Of a DNA stretch of 43,360 nucleotides, positions 7,385 through 15,924 are shown piece by piece. Source of the DNA: Marinomonas spartinae (GTDB taxonomy: Bacteria; Pseudomonadota; Gammaproteobacteria; Pseudomonadales; Marinomonadaceae). Numbering within the stretch: position 1 is the stretch's first letter; every line of letters begins with the position of its first letter. Location of the stretch: NCBI RefSeq assembly GCF_900089775.1, contig NZ_FLOB01000021.1:1-43360 (forward strand), in the 5' to 3' direction. A program made the position numbers and the translations under genes. Below the pieces are notes generated by a model. The model saw only the letters and a program-made list of their open reading frames with translations, ran no database searches and was not told the origin of the DNA.

Positions 7385-7551
7385 TGCCACTACAGTGCGC
7401 CGTTTTTAGGGGCAATGGCGACGGCAGAGTTACCACACATCGGCATACCCACTTCATAATATGCTATGACGCCCAACAAATAATTCAACGCAGGCAAGTG
7501 ATTCAAGGCCAATTATTACCTGAATTACGCCAAGAGATGAAAGGAAGATAA
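7385..7551 (+). pseudogene. Possible decayed gene tail, unrecognised
   Basis: The 315-bp gap between the DUF1493 and TRAP genes holds two protein-like stretches in different plus frames: APFLGAMATAELPHIGIPTS (stop near 7453) and then CYDAQQIIQRRQVIQGQLLP ending in TAA at 7549-7551. They read like the end of one gene broken by a frameshift. No family is recognised and there is no start, so this is tentative. Confidence 0.25.
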
Positions 7552-7622
7552 CATAAGAACGGACAGATAAAAGACAAACCTCCCTGTTGTCTTCTATCAG
7601 CCAGCCTTACGAAGATGGCTTG

Positions 7623-8702
7623 TTATTTCAGATCTTTTGCATCATCCGTATTAACCTGCTTCTCGGCTTTAATGGCGGCGTTGTTTAGCAAGTTATACCA
7701 CTTGTCACCGTTTTTCACGTTCTTCTCAAACCAAGCATAAACAGGCTTAGCGGCTTCTTTAAACTGAGCTTTTTCCGCAGGCGTTGGGACATAAACTTCA
7801 CCACCAGCTTTCTTAAAGTCTTTATAGGCTTGAATGGATTTCCGTTTTGGCGAAGCAAAGGTCGCTTGCTGCAAATTATAAAAACCATCCACCACGACTT
7901 TACGCAGGTCTTTTGGCATTTTCTCAAACACATCATTGTTCATAAACCAAAGCGCCGCCATATAAGCATGCCCATCAAGCGTTAAGTATTTCAAACCCGC
8001 ATCGGTAAATTTCATTCCCATTATATCGGTAATGCCATTTTTGGAACCATCCACTACACCGGTTTGCAAAGAAGTAAAGAGATCGCCCCATGGAATCGGT
8101 GTTGGGCTTGCTCCCATCGCGCGAACCAGTTGCTGTGGTAGATCGGCAACAATCGTACGTATTTTCATGCCTTTTAAATCGGCAGGTGTTTTCACCGTAT
8201 GTTTGGTATTCGCAAAATTACGCCAGCCGCCTGTGTTCCCTATTGTCATTAGACGAACTGAATGACCAGAGTCTTGCAAAATTTGCTGACGCAACGCTCG
8301 AGTAAAATCGCCCGTTCTAAATACGGTTTCAGCCACACGGTCATTTGGCAAGATATAAGGCAAATCCAACACTTGAATATATGGGAACATAGATGCCGCG
8401 CCGCCAGATGTCGAGATATAGATATCGATCGATCCGGACTCTAGCGCTTCAAGGCACTCAACACCGTTACTACAAAGCTGAGAGCCCATGTAAATATCCA
8501 CGCCAATTTTCCCATTTGAATGGGACTCCACATAATCCTTAAAGACCATTAAGCCATCGTAATCCTCATCACTTTCATTGGCGTTAGAGACAGCTCGAAG
8601 ATTAAACTCTGCGGCATATGCTTGTTGAATTCCACCCAGCATGACACACACGCCGATCAGAGCGGAGGCAATCACATGATTTATTTTTATTCTAGGTAAC
8701 AT
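7623..8702 (-). CDS. TRAP transporter solute-binding protein, DctP family
   Basis: 359 residues from the ATG at 8702 (GAGG seven bases upstream; a TTG two codons earlier is less likely). A signal peptide of about 30 residues ends at AYAAEF. The mature part shows the DctP fold: LEALESGSIDIYISTSGGAA, ADLKGMKIRTIVADLPQQLV with the arginine that usually grips a substrate carboxylate, and GASPTPIPWGDLFTSLQTGVVDGSKNG. It captures a carboxylate-bearing solute in the periplasm for the DctQM permease encoded upstream. It is last of four leftward genes. The substrate is unknown; the family handles C4-dicarboxylates, sugar acids, ectoine and others. Confidence 0.93.
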   Translation of the reverse strand: MLPRIKINHVIASALIGVCVMLGGIQQAYAAEFNLRAVSNANESDEDYDGLMVFKDYVESHSNGKIGVDIYMGSQLCSNGVECLEALESGSIDIYISTSGGAASMFPYIQVLDLPYILPNDRVAETVFRTGDFTRALRQQILQDSGHSVRLMTIGNTGGWRNFANTKHTVKTPADLKGMKIRTIVADLPQQLVRAMGASPTPIPWGDLFTSLQTGVVDGSKNGITDIMGMKFTDAGLKYLTLDGHAYMAALWFMNNDVFEKMPKDLRKVVVDGFYNLQQATFASPKRKSIQAYKDFKKAGGEVYVPTPAEKAQFKEAAKPVYAWFEKNVKNGDKWYNLLNNAAIKAEKQVNTDDAKDLK

Positions 8703-8735
8703 TGACAAGTCCTCTGTATTGTTTGCTTGATAGCA

Positions 8736-10028
8736 CTATCCAGCGACCAAACCAAGTAGTCTTGGCACGGTCATGGATATGGAAGGGAAAAACGTTATTA
8801 AGAATATAATGGCGATCTCAACCGCCAAGAACGGTAAAATAGCTCGTGAAATGGTTTCTACTCGCTCACCTGAGACACTGGAAGCAACAAATAACACCAA
8901 GCCCATTGGCGGGGTTGCTAAGCCAACGGTCAAGTTAACACTCATGATAATGGCAAAATGGATGGGATCGACGCCAAGGTGAATAAAGATCGGAGCGAGA
9001 ATCGGCCCTAAAATAATAATGGCCGGTCCTGCGTCTAAAAACATGCCGACAATAAACAACAACACGTTGATCAGAAATAGCAGAATGAGTGGGTTGCTAC
9101 TCAAAGACAACACCCAGTTGGCTAAAATTTCCGCACTGTGCGACAAGCTGACCACGGTTTTAAAGGCAATCGCTGCGCCGACCAGTAATAAAACCACCGC
9201 CGATGACTGAGCCCCTTTGACAAAAATTGCAGGTAAATCTTTTAGCTTGACTGTTTTCATCACCCAAACACTGATAATCAGCGCATAGGCAGTTGCAATG
9301 GCGGACGCTTCCGTCGGGGTAAATAAACCACCAATAATCCCACCTAAAATAATGACTGGTGCCATAAGCGGAAAAATAGCCTTACGTGTTGCCGTTGCAC
9401 GCTCAGGCCAACTGGCTTTCGCACCAGCGGCTGGAAAATTGTACTTTTTCGCCATTAAGGCCACCATAAGCATCAAAGAAAGGCCAATCAAAATCCCTGG
9501 CACAATACCGGCGGCAAATAACGATGCGACAGACACCTGCATGGTATAAGCATAAATAATCATGATGCCAGAGGGCGGAATAATGGGCCCAATGACGGAG
9601 GAAGCCGCTGTGATGGCCGCAGCAAACTTACGAGAATAGCCATTCTTCTGCATGGCGGGGATCATCATGGAACCAATGGCTGACGTATCGGCCACCGCTG
9701 AACCGGACAAGCCAGCAAACAACATACTCGACATAATATTGACATGGGCCAAGCCACCTCGGACATGCCCAATAAATGATTGAGAAAATTGCACAAGATT
9801 ATAAGTGATTCCCCCTCGATTCATGATCTCGCCTGCGAGCATAAAAAAGGGAATCGCCATTAAAGGAAAAGAATCAATACCATTATAGATATTGCGGAAC
9901 AGCAGAGAGATATCTCGCTCCATTCCAGTAGAAAACAACATAAAACCGGGTGCTACCAGCATGGCAAAAAAAACAGGCATGCCGATTAACAATAGTACTA
10001 AAAATAAAGGTAAAAACAGGGCTAGCAT
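8736..10028 (-). CDS. TRAP transporter large permease, DctM family
   Basis: 430 residues, the usual DctM length, with about 12 hydrophobic segments. Signature stretches include FPLMAIPFFMLAGEIMNRGG, HVNIMSSMLFAGLSGSAVAD, GPIIPPSGIMIIYAYTMQVS and FLDAGPAIIILGPILAPIF. It forms the sodium-driven channel of the TRAP system in the inner membrane together with DctQ. It lies between dctQ (gap 47 bp) and dctP (gap 33 bp), all on the minus strand, consistent with one transcript. No damage is seen. Confidence 0.95.
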   Translation of the reverse strand: MLALFLPLFLVLLLIGMPVFFAMLVAPGFMLFSTGMERDISLLFRNIYNGIDSFPLMAIPFFMLAGEIMNRGGITYNLVQFSQSFIGHVRGGLAHVNIMSSMLFAGLSGSAVADTSAIGSMMIPAMQKNGYSRKFAAAITAASSVIGPIIPPSGIMIIYAYTMQVSVASLFAAGIVPGILIGLSLMLMVALMAKKYNFPAAGAKASWPERATATRKAIFPLMAPVIILGGIIGGLFTPTEASAIATAYALIISVWVMKTVKLKDLPAIFVKGAQSSAVVLLLVGAAIAFKTVVSLSHSAEILANWVLSLSSNPLILLFLINVLLFIVGMFLDAGPAIIILGPILAPIFIHLGVDPIHFAIIMSVNLTVGLATPPMGLVLFVASSVSGERVETISRAILPFLAVEIAIIFLITFFPSISMTVPRLLGLVAG

Positions 10029-10075
10029 ACTGACTCTCTCTTTTTTATTTTTTTAAGTAACGCTCTGTATTTAAA

Positions 10076-10630
10076 CTATTCTGCACTAACGTTTTCTGAG
10101 GATAAAAAATGCAGTTCAAAGTCTTTTTTATAACCCATTAAACATCCAAGCTCCCTTAGACAAAGTTCAATGTTAGCGAGCAGCATGGTCGCAAAACAAA
10201 CCGGCATAGCCAGATAAATCCATGCACGAGCAATAGGCATTGAAGCCGCTCTCACCCTAAAACCCCGCTCAAAAAAATCCACGCCTAAAAAGCTGAGCTT
10301 TAATAACACAATACCGGATACAACAAACAAAAAGAGTTTAAGTAGGCTGGATGCTTTTTCTGGCAAGGCATGCACAAACATATCAATGGCGACAAAGGAC
10401 CCTCTTCGATAAGCCTCTCCCGCCACCATCGCCATCATCCAGATCATCAAAGCTCGGGCCGCCTCTTCAGGCCAAGGCAGTGCGTTATTTAGAACGTAAC
10501 GAAAAAACACCTGAAGCAAGATTATGCCAAACATCGCGCTAACCAAAACCCAAGCGATTTGTCTGCCAATACAGCTGGTCCACTCATTGATGCGAGCTAA
10601 AACGGTCACCAATATTTTTATCACTATCAT
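10076..10630 (-). CDS. TRAP transporter small permease, DctQ family
   Basis: 184 residues with four predicted membrane helices. The hallmark LQVFFRYVLNNALPWPEEAARALMIWM is present, where the EE pair and arginine are conserved in DctQ proteins, followed by GEAYRRGSFVAIDMFV. It partners DctM in the inner membrane. The start at 10630 is supported by AGGGGAAC about seven bases upstream. It is separated by 36 bp from the aldo/keto reductase that appears to lead the operon. Confidence 0.93.
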   Translation of the reverse strand: MIVIKILVTVLARINEWTSCIGRQIAWVLVSAMFGIILLQVFFRYVLNNALPWPEEAARALMIWMMAMVAGEAYRRGSFVAIDMFVHALPEKASSLLKLFLFVVSGIVLLKLSFLGVDFFERGFRVRAASMPIARAWIYLAMPVCFATMLLANIELCLRELGCLMGYKKDFELHFLSSENVSAE

Positions 10631-10666
10631 CGTGCGTTCCCCTTTTAAGGGCTGTTTTTATTGTGA

Positions 10667-11569
10667 TTAAGGCACTTCCTGACCCGCAGCGGCCGTCCAT
10701 AACTCAAACCAAGTTTCACGATCTATGTCTATATTTGAGACATGGGATAAGGCTTTGATGCGATCCAAATTGTTCGTTCCGACCACTGGAATAATGCAAG
10801 CTGGGTGTGCTAACAACCAAGCGAGTGCGATTTGATCCACGGTACAGTCTTGCATGTCAGCCATGCGCTCAAAAATGGGGGCTAAACGTTGTGTTCCTGG
10901 TGACGAACTAAACAGCCCACCACCAGCAAGAGGTGACCAAGCCATCGGTGTCATACCGTCTATTTGCATGGCGGAAAGGTTGCCATTGGTAAACTCATCA
11001 CGATGCAACAAACTCATTTCCACTTGGTTTGCCACAAGGGAATGCCTCATATTGGCTTGCAATAATCGCCAATCCCAAACGGAAAAATTTGACACCCCAA
11101 CCGCGCGAACCTTACCGCTATCAATAAGAGCATCAAGAGCATGGCCTGTTTCAGTGGCATTCATGAAAGGATCAGGTCGATGGATCAATAGGAGATCTAA
11201 ATAATCGGTATGGAGGTTTTTTAAGCTTTGCTCAACGCTCTTTTCAATATAGTGAGCGCTGGTATCGTAGTATTTGACGCGACGACTAGGGAATTTGTCT
11301 GACAAAAGCGCAATATCACACTTGGAAATGAGCTCCATTCGGGAACGTAGCGAAGAATCTTTTTCTAATATCTGTCCAAACAGCCGCTCACACTCATAAT
11401 CGCCATAAATATCGGCATGATCGAACGTTGTTATGCCTTGATCAAGACAAGCATCCACTTTCTCTCGGATATGGGTATGAGATGTATCCGCCGCATCAGA
11501 CAAACGCCATACACCGTATACCAAACGACTAAACTGCAGATCAGACTGACCAACTCGCAACTTTTCCAT
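10667..11569 (-). CDS. Aldo/keto reductase (YdhF-like)
   Basis: 300 residues, NADPH-dependent TIM barrel. Visible motifs: TTFDHADIYGDYECERLFG with the catalytic Asp/Tyr region, ISKCDIALL with lysine, YLDLLLIHRPDPFM with the catalytic histidine, VRAVGVSNFSVWDW, NQVEMSLLHR and IIPVVGTNNLDRI at the NADP site. It most resembles the E. coli YdhF branch. It is first in a leftward cluster with the TRAP genes, and its promoter region is shared with the divergent gntR. It likely interconverts a carbonyl and alcohol in the catabolism of the imported solute. GGGAG precedes the ATG. Confidence 0.92.
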   Translation of the reverse strand: MEKLRVGQSDLQFSRLVYGVWRLSDAADTSHTHIREKVDACLDQGITTFDHADIYGDYECERLFGQILEKDSSLRSRMELISKCDIALLSDKFPSRRVKYYDTSAHYIEKSVEQSLKNLHTDYLDLLLIHRPDPFMNATETGHALDALIDSGKVRAVGVSNFSVWDWRLLQANMRHSLVANQVEMSLLHRDEFTNGNLSAMQIDGMTPMAWSPLAGGGLFSSSPGTQRLAPIFERMADMQDCTVDQIALAWLLAHPACIIPVVGTNNLDRIKALSHVSNIDIDRETWFELWTAAAGQEVP

Positions 11570-11700
11570 TAATTGTTACTCCCGACTAACGCGCTTAGTA
11601 GCCAGATTCGTCCTAAACGATTCTGACTCATTTATTTTTATTATTGCCCTAATCTAGATCGTCCACAGTTTCGGAAGACGTCTCAATTAGTTGTATATTC

Positions 11701-11713
11701 ACACTATCAGTGT
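11701..11713. promoter_or_regulatory. Palindrome ACACT-ATC-AGTGT, possible GntR half-site variant
   Basis: Five-base perfect arms with a 3-base spacer. It shares the CACTAT core with the neighbouring repeated sites. Its role as an operator is inferred from position only. Confidence 0.4.
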
Positions 11714-11724
11714 ATGCTCTTGAT

Positions 11725-11744
11725 GTAAATCAATAGTGAATGAA
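11725..11744 (-). promoter_or_regulatory. Candidate GntR operator, upstream copy
   Basis: The plus strand reads GTAAATCAATAGTGAATGAA, the exact 20-base reverse complement of 13818-13837. It lies in the divergent region between the aldo/keto reductase and gntR, about 130 bp before the gntR start. A chance exact 20-mer in two regulatory gaps of the same locus is very unlikely. Confidence 0.7.
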
Positions 11745-11757
11745 TTTAACGTAAAAA

Positions 11758-11775
11758 CTCTTTACTATTGATGAA
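11758..11775 (+). promoter_or_regulatory. Candidate GntR operator, weaker copy
   Basis: CTCTTTACTATTGATGAA shares TTnACTATTGAT with the other sites. It is 14 bp from the upstream site, so the two could bind neighbouring dimers. Confidence 0.45.
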
Positions 11776-11874
11776 GTTAAGGTTCTGTCCGAGAGGTATC
11801 GGACATTTCAACTTACACAGAGCATGCTGACTTATATAATAAAGATCGCTATTTTCAGTAAATTGGGTGAGTAA

Positions 11875-12597
11875 GTGAAAAACAACAACACAGCAAAGCA
11901 ATTACCGATATACATTCAAATCAGTGAGCTCCTACACCGAGAAATTGCCGCCGGCCATTGGCTTCCAGGTGACAAGCTGCCGATTGAAGCAGAACTCGCT
12001 ACAAAGCTTGGCGTTGCCGTTGGCACCTTGAGAAAGTCTCTAGCAAAATTGGAAGAAGATGGCTTGCTTGAACGTCGCCAAGGGTCAGGAAACTATGTAA
12101 AACGCGCCCCTGATGGACAAGCCATTTACCAGTTCTTCCACCTTGAATTACGTGAAGGTGGCGGCATTCCGACGGCAAGTACCCTGAGTGTTTCTGTTGA
12201 TGACAACGACTACGTGTCCAAGCAACTGGCCCTAAAAGAGGACGAGCCCCATCAACTTTGGTGTATCAAACGTGAGCGCTATTTAAACCGTCAATTGGTT
12301 GCCATGGAACAAATTTGGTTCCGTCACGCCCATGCCAAATCCCTACAAGCATCAGACCTACACGAATCCTTATATCTCCATTATCGCGAAAATTTTTCCT
12401 TTTGGATTAGTCGAGTAGAAGACGAAATTGATTGTATCTGCCCATCTGAATGGGTAACGCAAGGACTGGGACTCGACCCTGAGACTGTGTTGCCAAGAGT
12501 GCAACGTAGAAGTTGGTCCAACGAAGGCAATATTGAAGAGTTTTCATTCACTTGGTATCACCCTGAAAAAGCCAGATACATAGCACGATGGCACTAG
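11875..12597 (+). CDS. GntR family transcriptional regulator, HutC/UTRA type
   Basis: 240 residues from a GTG. The N-terminal winged helix (about 8-80) has the typical PIYIQISELLHREIAAGHWLPGDKLPIEAELATKLGV pattern followed by GTLRKSLAKLEEDGLLERRQGSGNYV. The C-terminal UTRA ligand domain (about 90-240) ends in EEFSFTWYHPEKARYIARWH. It probably represses the divergent AKR-TRAP genes and the co-directional dehydrogenase/dioxygenase genes, with release by a pathway intermediate. The repeated CACTATTGATT sites in both control regions support this. The ligand is unknown. Confidence 0.93.
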   Translation: MKNNNTAKQLPIYIQISELLHREIAAGHWLPGDKLPIEAELATKLGVAVGTLRKSLAKLEEDGLLERRQGSGNYVKRAPDGQAIYQFFHLELREGGGIPTASTLSVSVDDNDYVSKQLALKEDEPHQLWCIKRERYLNRQLVAMEQIWFRHAHAKSLQASDLHESLYLHYRENFSFWISRVEDEIDCICPSEWVTQGLGLDPETVLPRVQRRSWSNEGNIEEFSFTWYHPEKARYIARWH

Positions 12598-12640
12598 TCA
12601 TTTCTAACCACCGCTCACGAATAAAAATAAGAGGTTAAAC

Positions 12641-13765
12641 ATGAGTAAATCAGTAAGATACGGCATGCTCGGCTGCGGAATGATGGGCCAAGAACATTTA
12701 CGCAACCTTGCTCTTATTGATGGCGCAGACGTCATCGCCATCACCGAACCGGACCCAACCATGCAACGTCGTTGTGCTGAGTTAGTGCCAGACGCCCACT
12801 ACTTCCAAACACTGGATGATATGCTAAATGCTGATCTGGGGTTAGAAGCCATTGTCATTACCACACCAAACTACCAGCATGCTAACCAGTTATTGGAATT
12901 GTTTAGTAAAACAGCGTTACCCATCTTAGTGGAAAAACCCGTGGTAACAAGCTTAGAACAAGTCGCCAACATCCGAGCCGCTGCCGCCAAACACCCTGCC
13001 CCTATTTGGGTTGCCATGGAATATCGCTACATGCCCCCTGTCAGTCTGTTCCGCCAGCAAATACAGGATGGCGATATTGGTGAGATGAAAATGCTCAACA
13101 TCCGTGAGCATCGCTTTCCCTTCCTAGAAAAAGTAAACGATTGGAACCGTTTTAACGAAAAAACGGGAGGTACATTAGTTGAAAAATGCTGCCACTTTTT
13201 TGATTTAATGCGCTTGCTGACAAGGTCAGAAGCCAAACGTATCTATGCTTCTACAGGACAAGATTGCAACCACCTCGACGAGCGCTACGACGGTATGACG
13301 CCCGATATTATCGACAACGCCTTTGTTATCGTCGATTTTGCAAGCGGTCAACGGGCTTCTTTAGATCTCAATATGTTTGCTGAAGGCTCTCGCTACCAAG
13401 AAGAAATCTGCGCCATTGGTCCAAAAGCCAAATTGGAGTGCTTTGTTCCAGGCCCTGGGCGTTTTTGGCCAAGCGAAACACTGGGCCCCGCTCCCGTGCC
13501 AAAGGTCGTACTGAGTCCACGCTCCCCCAAAGGCCCCATTGAAAAAGATATTCCAGTGGATGATAGGTTACTTGCCGCTGGCGACCATAATGGTTCAACG
13601 TTTTATCAGCATCTGGGATTTTTCAAAGCGATTACCGAAGGAGCGGCCGTCGATGTCTCCATTGAAGATGGACTTCGAGCGGTGGTCATCGGTTTAGCCG
13701 CACAGCATTCCGCCCAAACAGGCCAATCAGTCAAGCTAACGGATGATGGTTTTCACTTTTCTTAA
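12641..13765 (+). CDS. Gfo/Idh/MocA family oxidoreductase
   Basis: 374 residues. The Rossmann domain opens RYGMLGCGMMGQEHLRNLALI (GxGxxG), and the family EKP motif appears as ILVEKPVVTSLEQ. The C-terminal catalytic domain has MEYRYMPPVS and the GGTLVEKCCHFFDLMRLL stretch, where the histidine and aspartate of the family active site sit. It is expected to oxidise or reduce a sugar, inositol or related polyol with NAD(P). It follows gntR by 43 bp with AGAGG before the ATG, and precedes the dioxygenase after a 177-bp gap carrying operator copies. Confidence 0.93.
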   Translation: MSKSVRYGMLGCGMMGQEHLRNLALIDGADVIAITEPDPTMQRRCAELVPDAHYFQTLDDMLNADLGLEAIVITTPNYQHANQLLELFSKTALPILVEKPVVTSLEQVANIRAAAAKHPAPIWVAMEYRYMPPVSLFRQQIQDGDIGEMKMLNIREHRFPFLEKVNDWNRFNEKTGGTLVEKCCHFFDLMRLLTRSEAKRIYASTGQDCNHLDERYDGMTPDIIDNAFVIVDFASGQRASLDLNMFAEGSRYQEEICAIGPKAKLECFVPGPGRFWPSETLGPAPVPKVVLSPRSPKGPIEKDIPVDDRLLAAGDHNGSTFYQHLGFFKAITEGAAVDVSIEDGLRAVVIGLAAQHSAQTGQSVKLTDDGFHFS

Positions 13766-13817
13766 AAAGCTTTTAAATCAATAGGTAAGCTGGATACATT
13801 TGTCACGATAAGAAAAA

Positions 13818-13837
13818 TTCATTCACTATTGATTTAC
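13818..13837 (+). promoter_or_regulatory. Candidate GntR operator, exact inverted copy
   Basis: TTCATTCACTATTGATTTAC, identical over 20 bases to the reverse complement of 11725-11744. It lies upstream of the dioxygenase gene and implies that gene has its own promoter under the same regulator. Confidence 0.7.
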
Positions 13838-13872
13838 TTTTTAAAAGCAGAAGATTAAAGTGAACAGACAAA

Positions 13873-13908
13873 TTGATACACTATTGATTCACTTTATATG
13901 GTGTATCA
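13873..13908 (+). promoter_or_regulatory. Second candidate operator with flanking inverted repeat
   Basis: TTGATACACTATTGATTCAC (13873-13892) matches the exact-copy site at 17 of 20 positions. Its TGATACAC (13874-13881) is mirrored by GTGTATCA at 13901-13908. It ends about 35 bp before the dioxygenase start. Confidence 0.55.
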
Positions 13909-13942
13909 GATCCAATAATAATAAAATTTTCGGGAGTAGCTT

Positions 13943-14923
13943 ATGAGTGTGGTAATTTCCAAACTGGCAGAACAAAAGCAGGTAAACGGTCTCGACTTTC
14001 CATTGCTTGTCACACCGCCTAATCATGATGTCCAAAAGGATGAACCAAGCTTTCTAGACTGGGTGTCTGAAAATAAAGCGGAACTTCATGATTTACTCAT
14101 TAAGCACGGCGCTATCCTGTTTAGAGGCTTTCCTGTTGACTCGTCACAATCTTTTGAAGACATGCTCAACCAGACGGACTATGAAAATATGCCCTATGTG
14201 GGTGGCGCTGCCCCACGAGAAAAAGTAACGGCATCGCGTATTGTCACCGCCAATGAATCGCCCGCTTCTGAAACCATTCCCTTTCATCATGAGATGGCAC
14301 AAGTCCCCACTCCACCGGGTTATATTTTCTTTTATTGTGAAACACCCGCTAACAAAGGTGGGGCGACCTCCCTACTTCATTCAGGTGAGATCTGTCAGAA
14401 GTTTTTCGAAATCGATGAAGATTTTGCGCAAAAAATTGCAGAGCAAGGCGTACGCTATATTCGTGTTATGCCTGACCAAACGGATAACAATTCTGCAATT
14501 GGTCGCTCGTGGAAAGAAACCTTCAATGTCAAAACCCGAGAGCAAGCCGAAGAAAAAATGCGCGAAGCGGGCATGAGCTGGGAATGGCTTGAAAACGGTA
14601 ATTTGAAAACAGAAACAGCGATCTTAAAAGCCATTCGCTTTGATGAAGAAACACAACAAAAAGTCTTCTTTAACTCCATCGTCGCGGTTTATACCGGTTG
14701 GAATGATGCCCGAAACGAAGGTAAAAAGGCGGTGTCCACCGCCAACGGCGATGTCATGGAGGAAGCTGTTTTGCAACAACTAATGACCGAAATGGACGAA
14801 AGCTGCGTTAACTTTAAATGGCAAGCAGGGGATGTACTCTGGGTGAATAATCATACTGTACTGCATGCTCGTCAACCATTCGAAGGAGAGCGACGCATTC
14901 TCGTCTCGATTGCCTGCAAGTAA
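13943..14923 (+). CDS. TauD/TfdA family Fe(II)/2-oxoglutarate dioxygenase
   Basis: 326 residues. The Fe(II) facial triad reads H115-x-E117 in PFHHEMAQ, with the distal His at H308 in NNHTVLHARQPF; the 2-oxoglutarate arginine is in the following GERRI. The HxE form, in place of HxD, matches the SyrP-like and clavaminate-synthase-like branches more than taurine dioxygenase. It would hydroxylate the imported solute or a derivative, with succinate and CO2 as by-products. CGGGAG precedes the ATG. A strong terminator follows at 14961-15006. The substrate is unknown. Confidence 0.92.
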   Translation: MSVVISKLAEQKQVNGLDFPLLVTPPNHDVQKDEPSFLDWVSENKAELHDLLIKHGAILFRGFPVDSSQSFEDMLNQTDYENMPYVGGAAPREKVTASRIVTANESPASETIPFHHEMAQVPTPPGYIFFYCETPANKGGATSLLHSGEICQKFFEIDEDFAQKIAEQGVRYIRVMPDQTDNNSAIGRSWKETFNVKTREQAEEKMREAGMSWEWLENGNLKTETAILKAIRFDEETQQKVFFNSIVAVYTGWNDARNEGKKAVSTANGDVMEEAVLQQLMTEMDESCVNFKWQAGDVLWVNNHTVLHARQPFEGERRILVSIACK

Positions 14924-14960
14924 ATACTAACGCCATAGTAGACAGGATTTGATTAACCAG

Positions 14961-15006
14961 AGACCTTTGCACGATGTCACGAGCAACACCAAGCAAAGGT
15001 CTTTTC
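14961..15006 (+). terminator. Rho-independent terminator after the dioxygenase gene
   Basis: Perfect 10-bp stem AGACCTTTGC (14961-14970) with GCAAAGGTCT (14993-15002) and TTTT at the end. It sits between convergent genes and may also serve the beta-lactamase gene in reverse. Confidence 0.75.
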
Positions 15007-15030
15007 GCCCCTCCATCGGTAAGAATAACG

Positions 15031-15804
15031 CTAAATAGCCCCGACATGCCTTAAAGCACGAACGGTCATGGCCTTTCTTAGGCTTAAATGTTTTGCATCC
15101 TTAACCGCTAAATTGGTAGCGAAAAACCAAACACCAGAACGGCTCTCAACATAGCCAACATACCAACCGACAGGGCTTTCTACTCGTCGCGCCCAGCCAC
15201 TTTTGGCGTACATTGAGTAGTTTTCCGTTTTCTCAGCCAGCATAATGTCTTTTAGAACATGGAAGGCGTTATCACTGAAAGTCAGCTCATGATGATATAA
15301 GCGCTTTAAAAAATTAACTTGTTCGTACGCCGTCAGCTTTAGCGTACCGTCTAGCCAGAAAGTTTGTACATCAAACTGGTCTGGCAAAGCACCGTAATGC
15401 ATCGCTTTGATGTAGGCTTTATATTTTTCTGCGCCGACTTTTTTCGCTATATCTTGATAACACCACACACAGGATACTTGGAAAGCAGAAGCCAGTGTTT
15501 GGTTTTGGTTCCATGCCTTAATGTCATGTTCTTTCCCATCCCACTCGAAAACACTGGATTTCCCTGTTACGAGATGTTCGTCTACCCCTATTAGCGTATT
15601 GGGAATTTTAAACGTTGAGGCAACAGCAAGCTTGGTATGGGCCCGAGATTGGTTATAAACATACCTTTTTGAGCCGTCTAGGTTTTCAATAACAACCGTT
15701 CCCTCAACTTGAGAATCCGCAAATACTGCTTTAAGGTCTTCGTCTCCCTCTTGGGCAAAAACATTGGTGGCAATAAAAAAGATGAGCAATAGTAATTTAT
15801 TCAT
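15031..15804 (-). CDS. Class D beta-lactamase (OXA-type)
   Basis: 257 residues with an 18-residue signal peptide. The motifs are S63-TFK-66 (nucleophile and carboxylated lysine), S111-CV-113, W150 in FWLDG and K201-SG-203 in YAKSGWA. The usual YGN motif is Y137-G-A139, so the asparagine is replaced. It would hydrolyse beta-lactams in the periplasm; the spectrum cannot be predicted. It is a lone chromosomal gene with no integron or insertion sequence next to it, which fits an intrinsic species-specific enzyme. It is convergent with the dioxygenase gene. Confidence 0.92.
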   Translation of the reverse strand: MNKLLLLIFFIATNVFAQEGDEDLKAVFADSQVEGTVVIENLDGSKRYVYNQSRAHTKLAVASTFKIPNTLIGVDEHLVTGKSSVFEWDGKEHDIKAWNQNQTLASAFQVSCVWCYQDIAKKVGAEKYKAYIKAMHYGALPDQFDVQTFWLDGTLKLTAYEQVNFLKRLYHHELTFSDNAFHVLKDIMLAEKTENYSMYAKSGWARRVESPVGWYVGYVESRSGVWFFATNLAVKDAKHLSLRKAMTVRALRHVGAI

Positions 15805-15924
15805 TCCTTGATCCTTACTCGACGTAGCATGCTGTTGTAAGCAGTTTTCTAGACAATGCTAGGGCTTCTTTAAGCTTAGCCAGCTCTTATAAAGACCAAG
15901 CTATCTCTTCTAACAGAATGCTTA

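Noticed and set aside
7570..7622. Terminator after the TRAP solute-binding gene
   Set aside because: A partial stem AGCCA/TGGCT is present but has internal mismatches and no T-run, so it is not listed as a feature.
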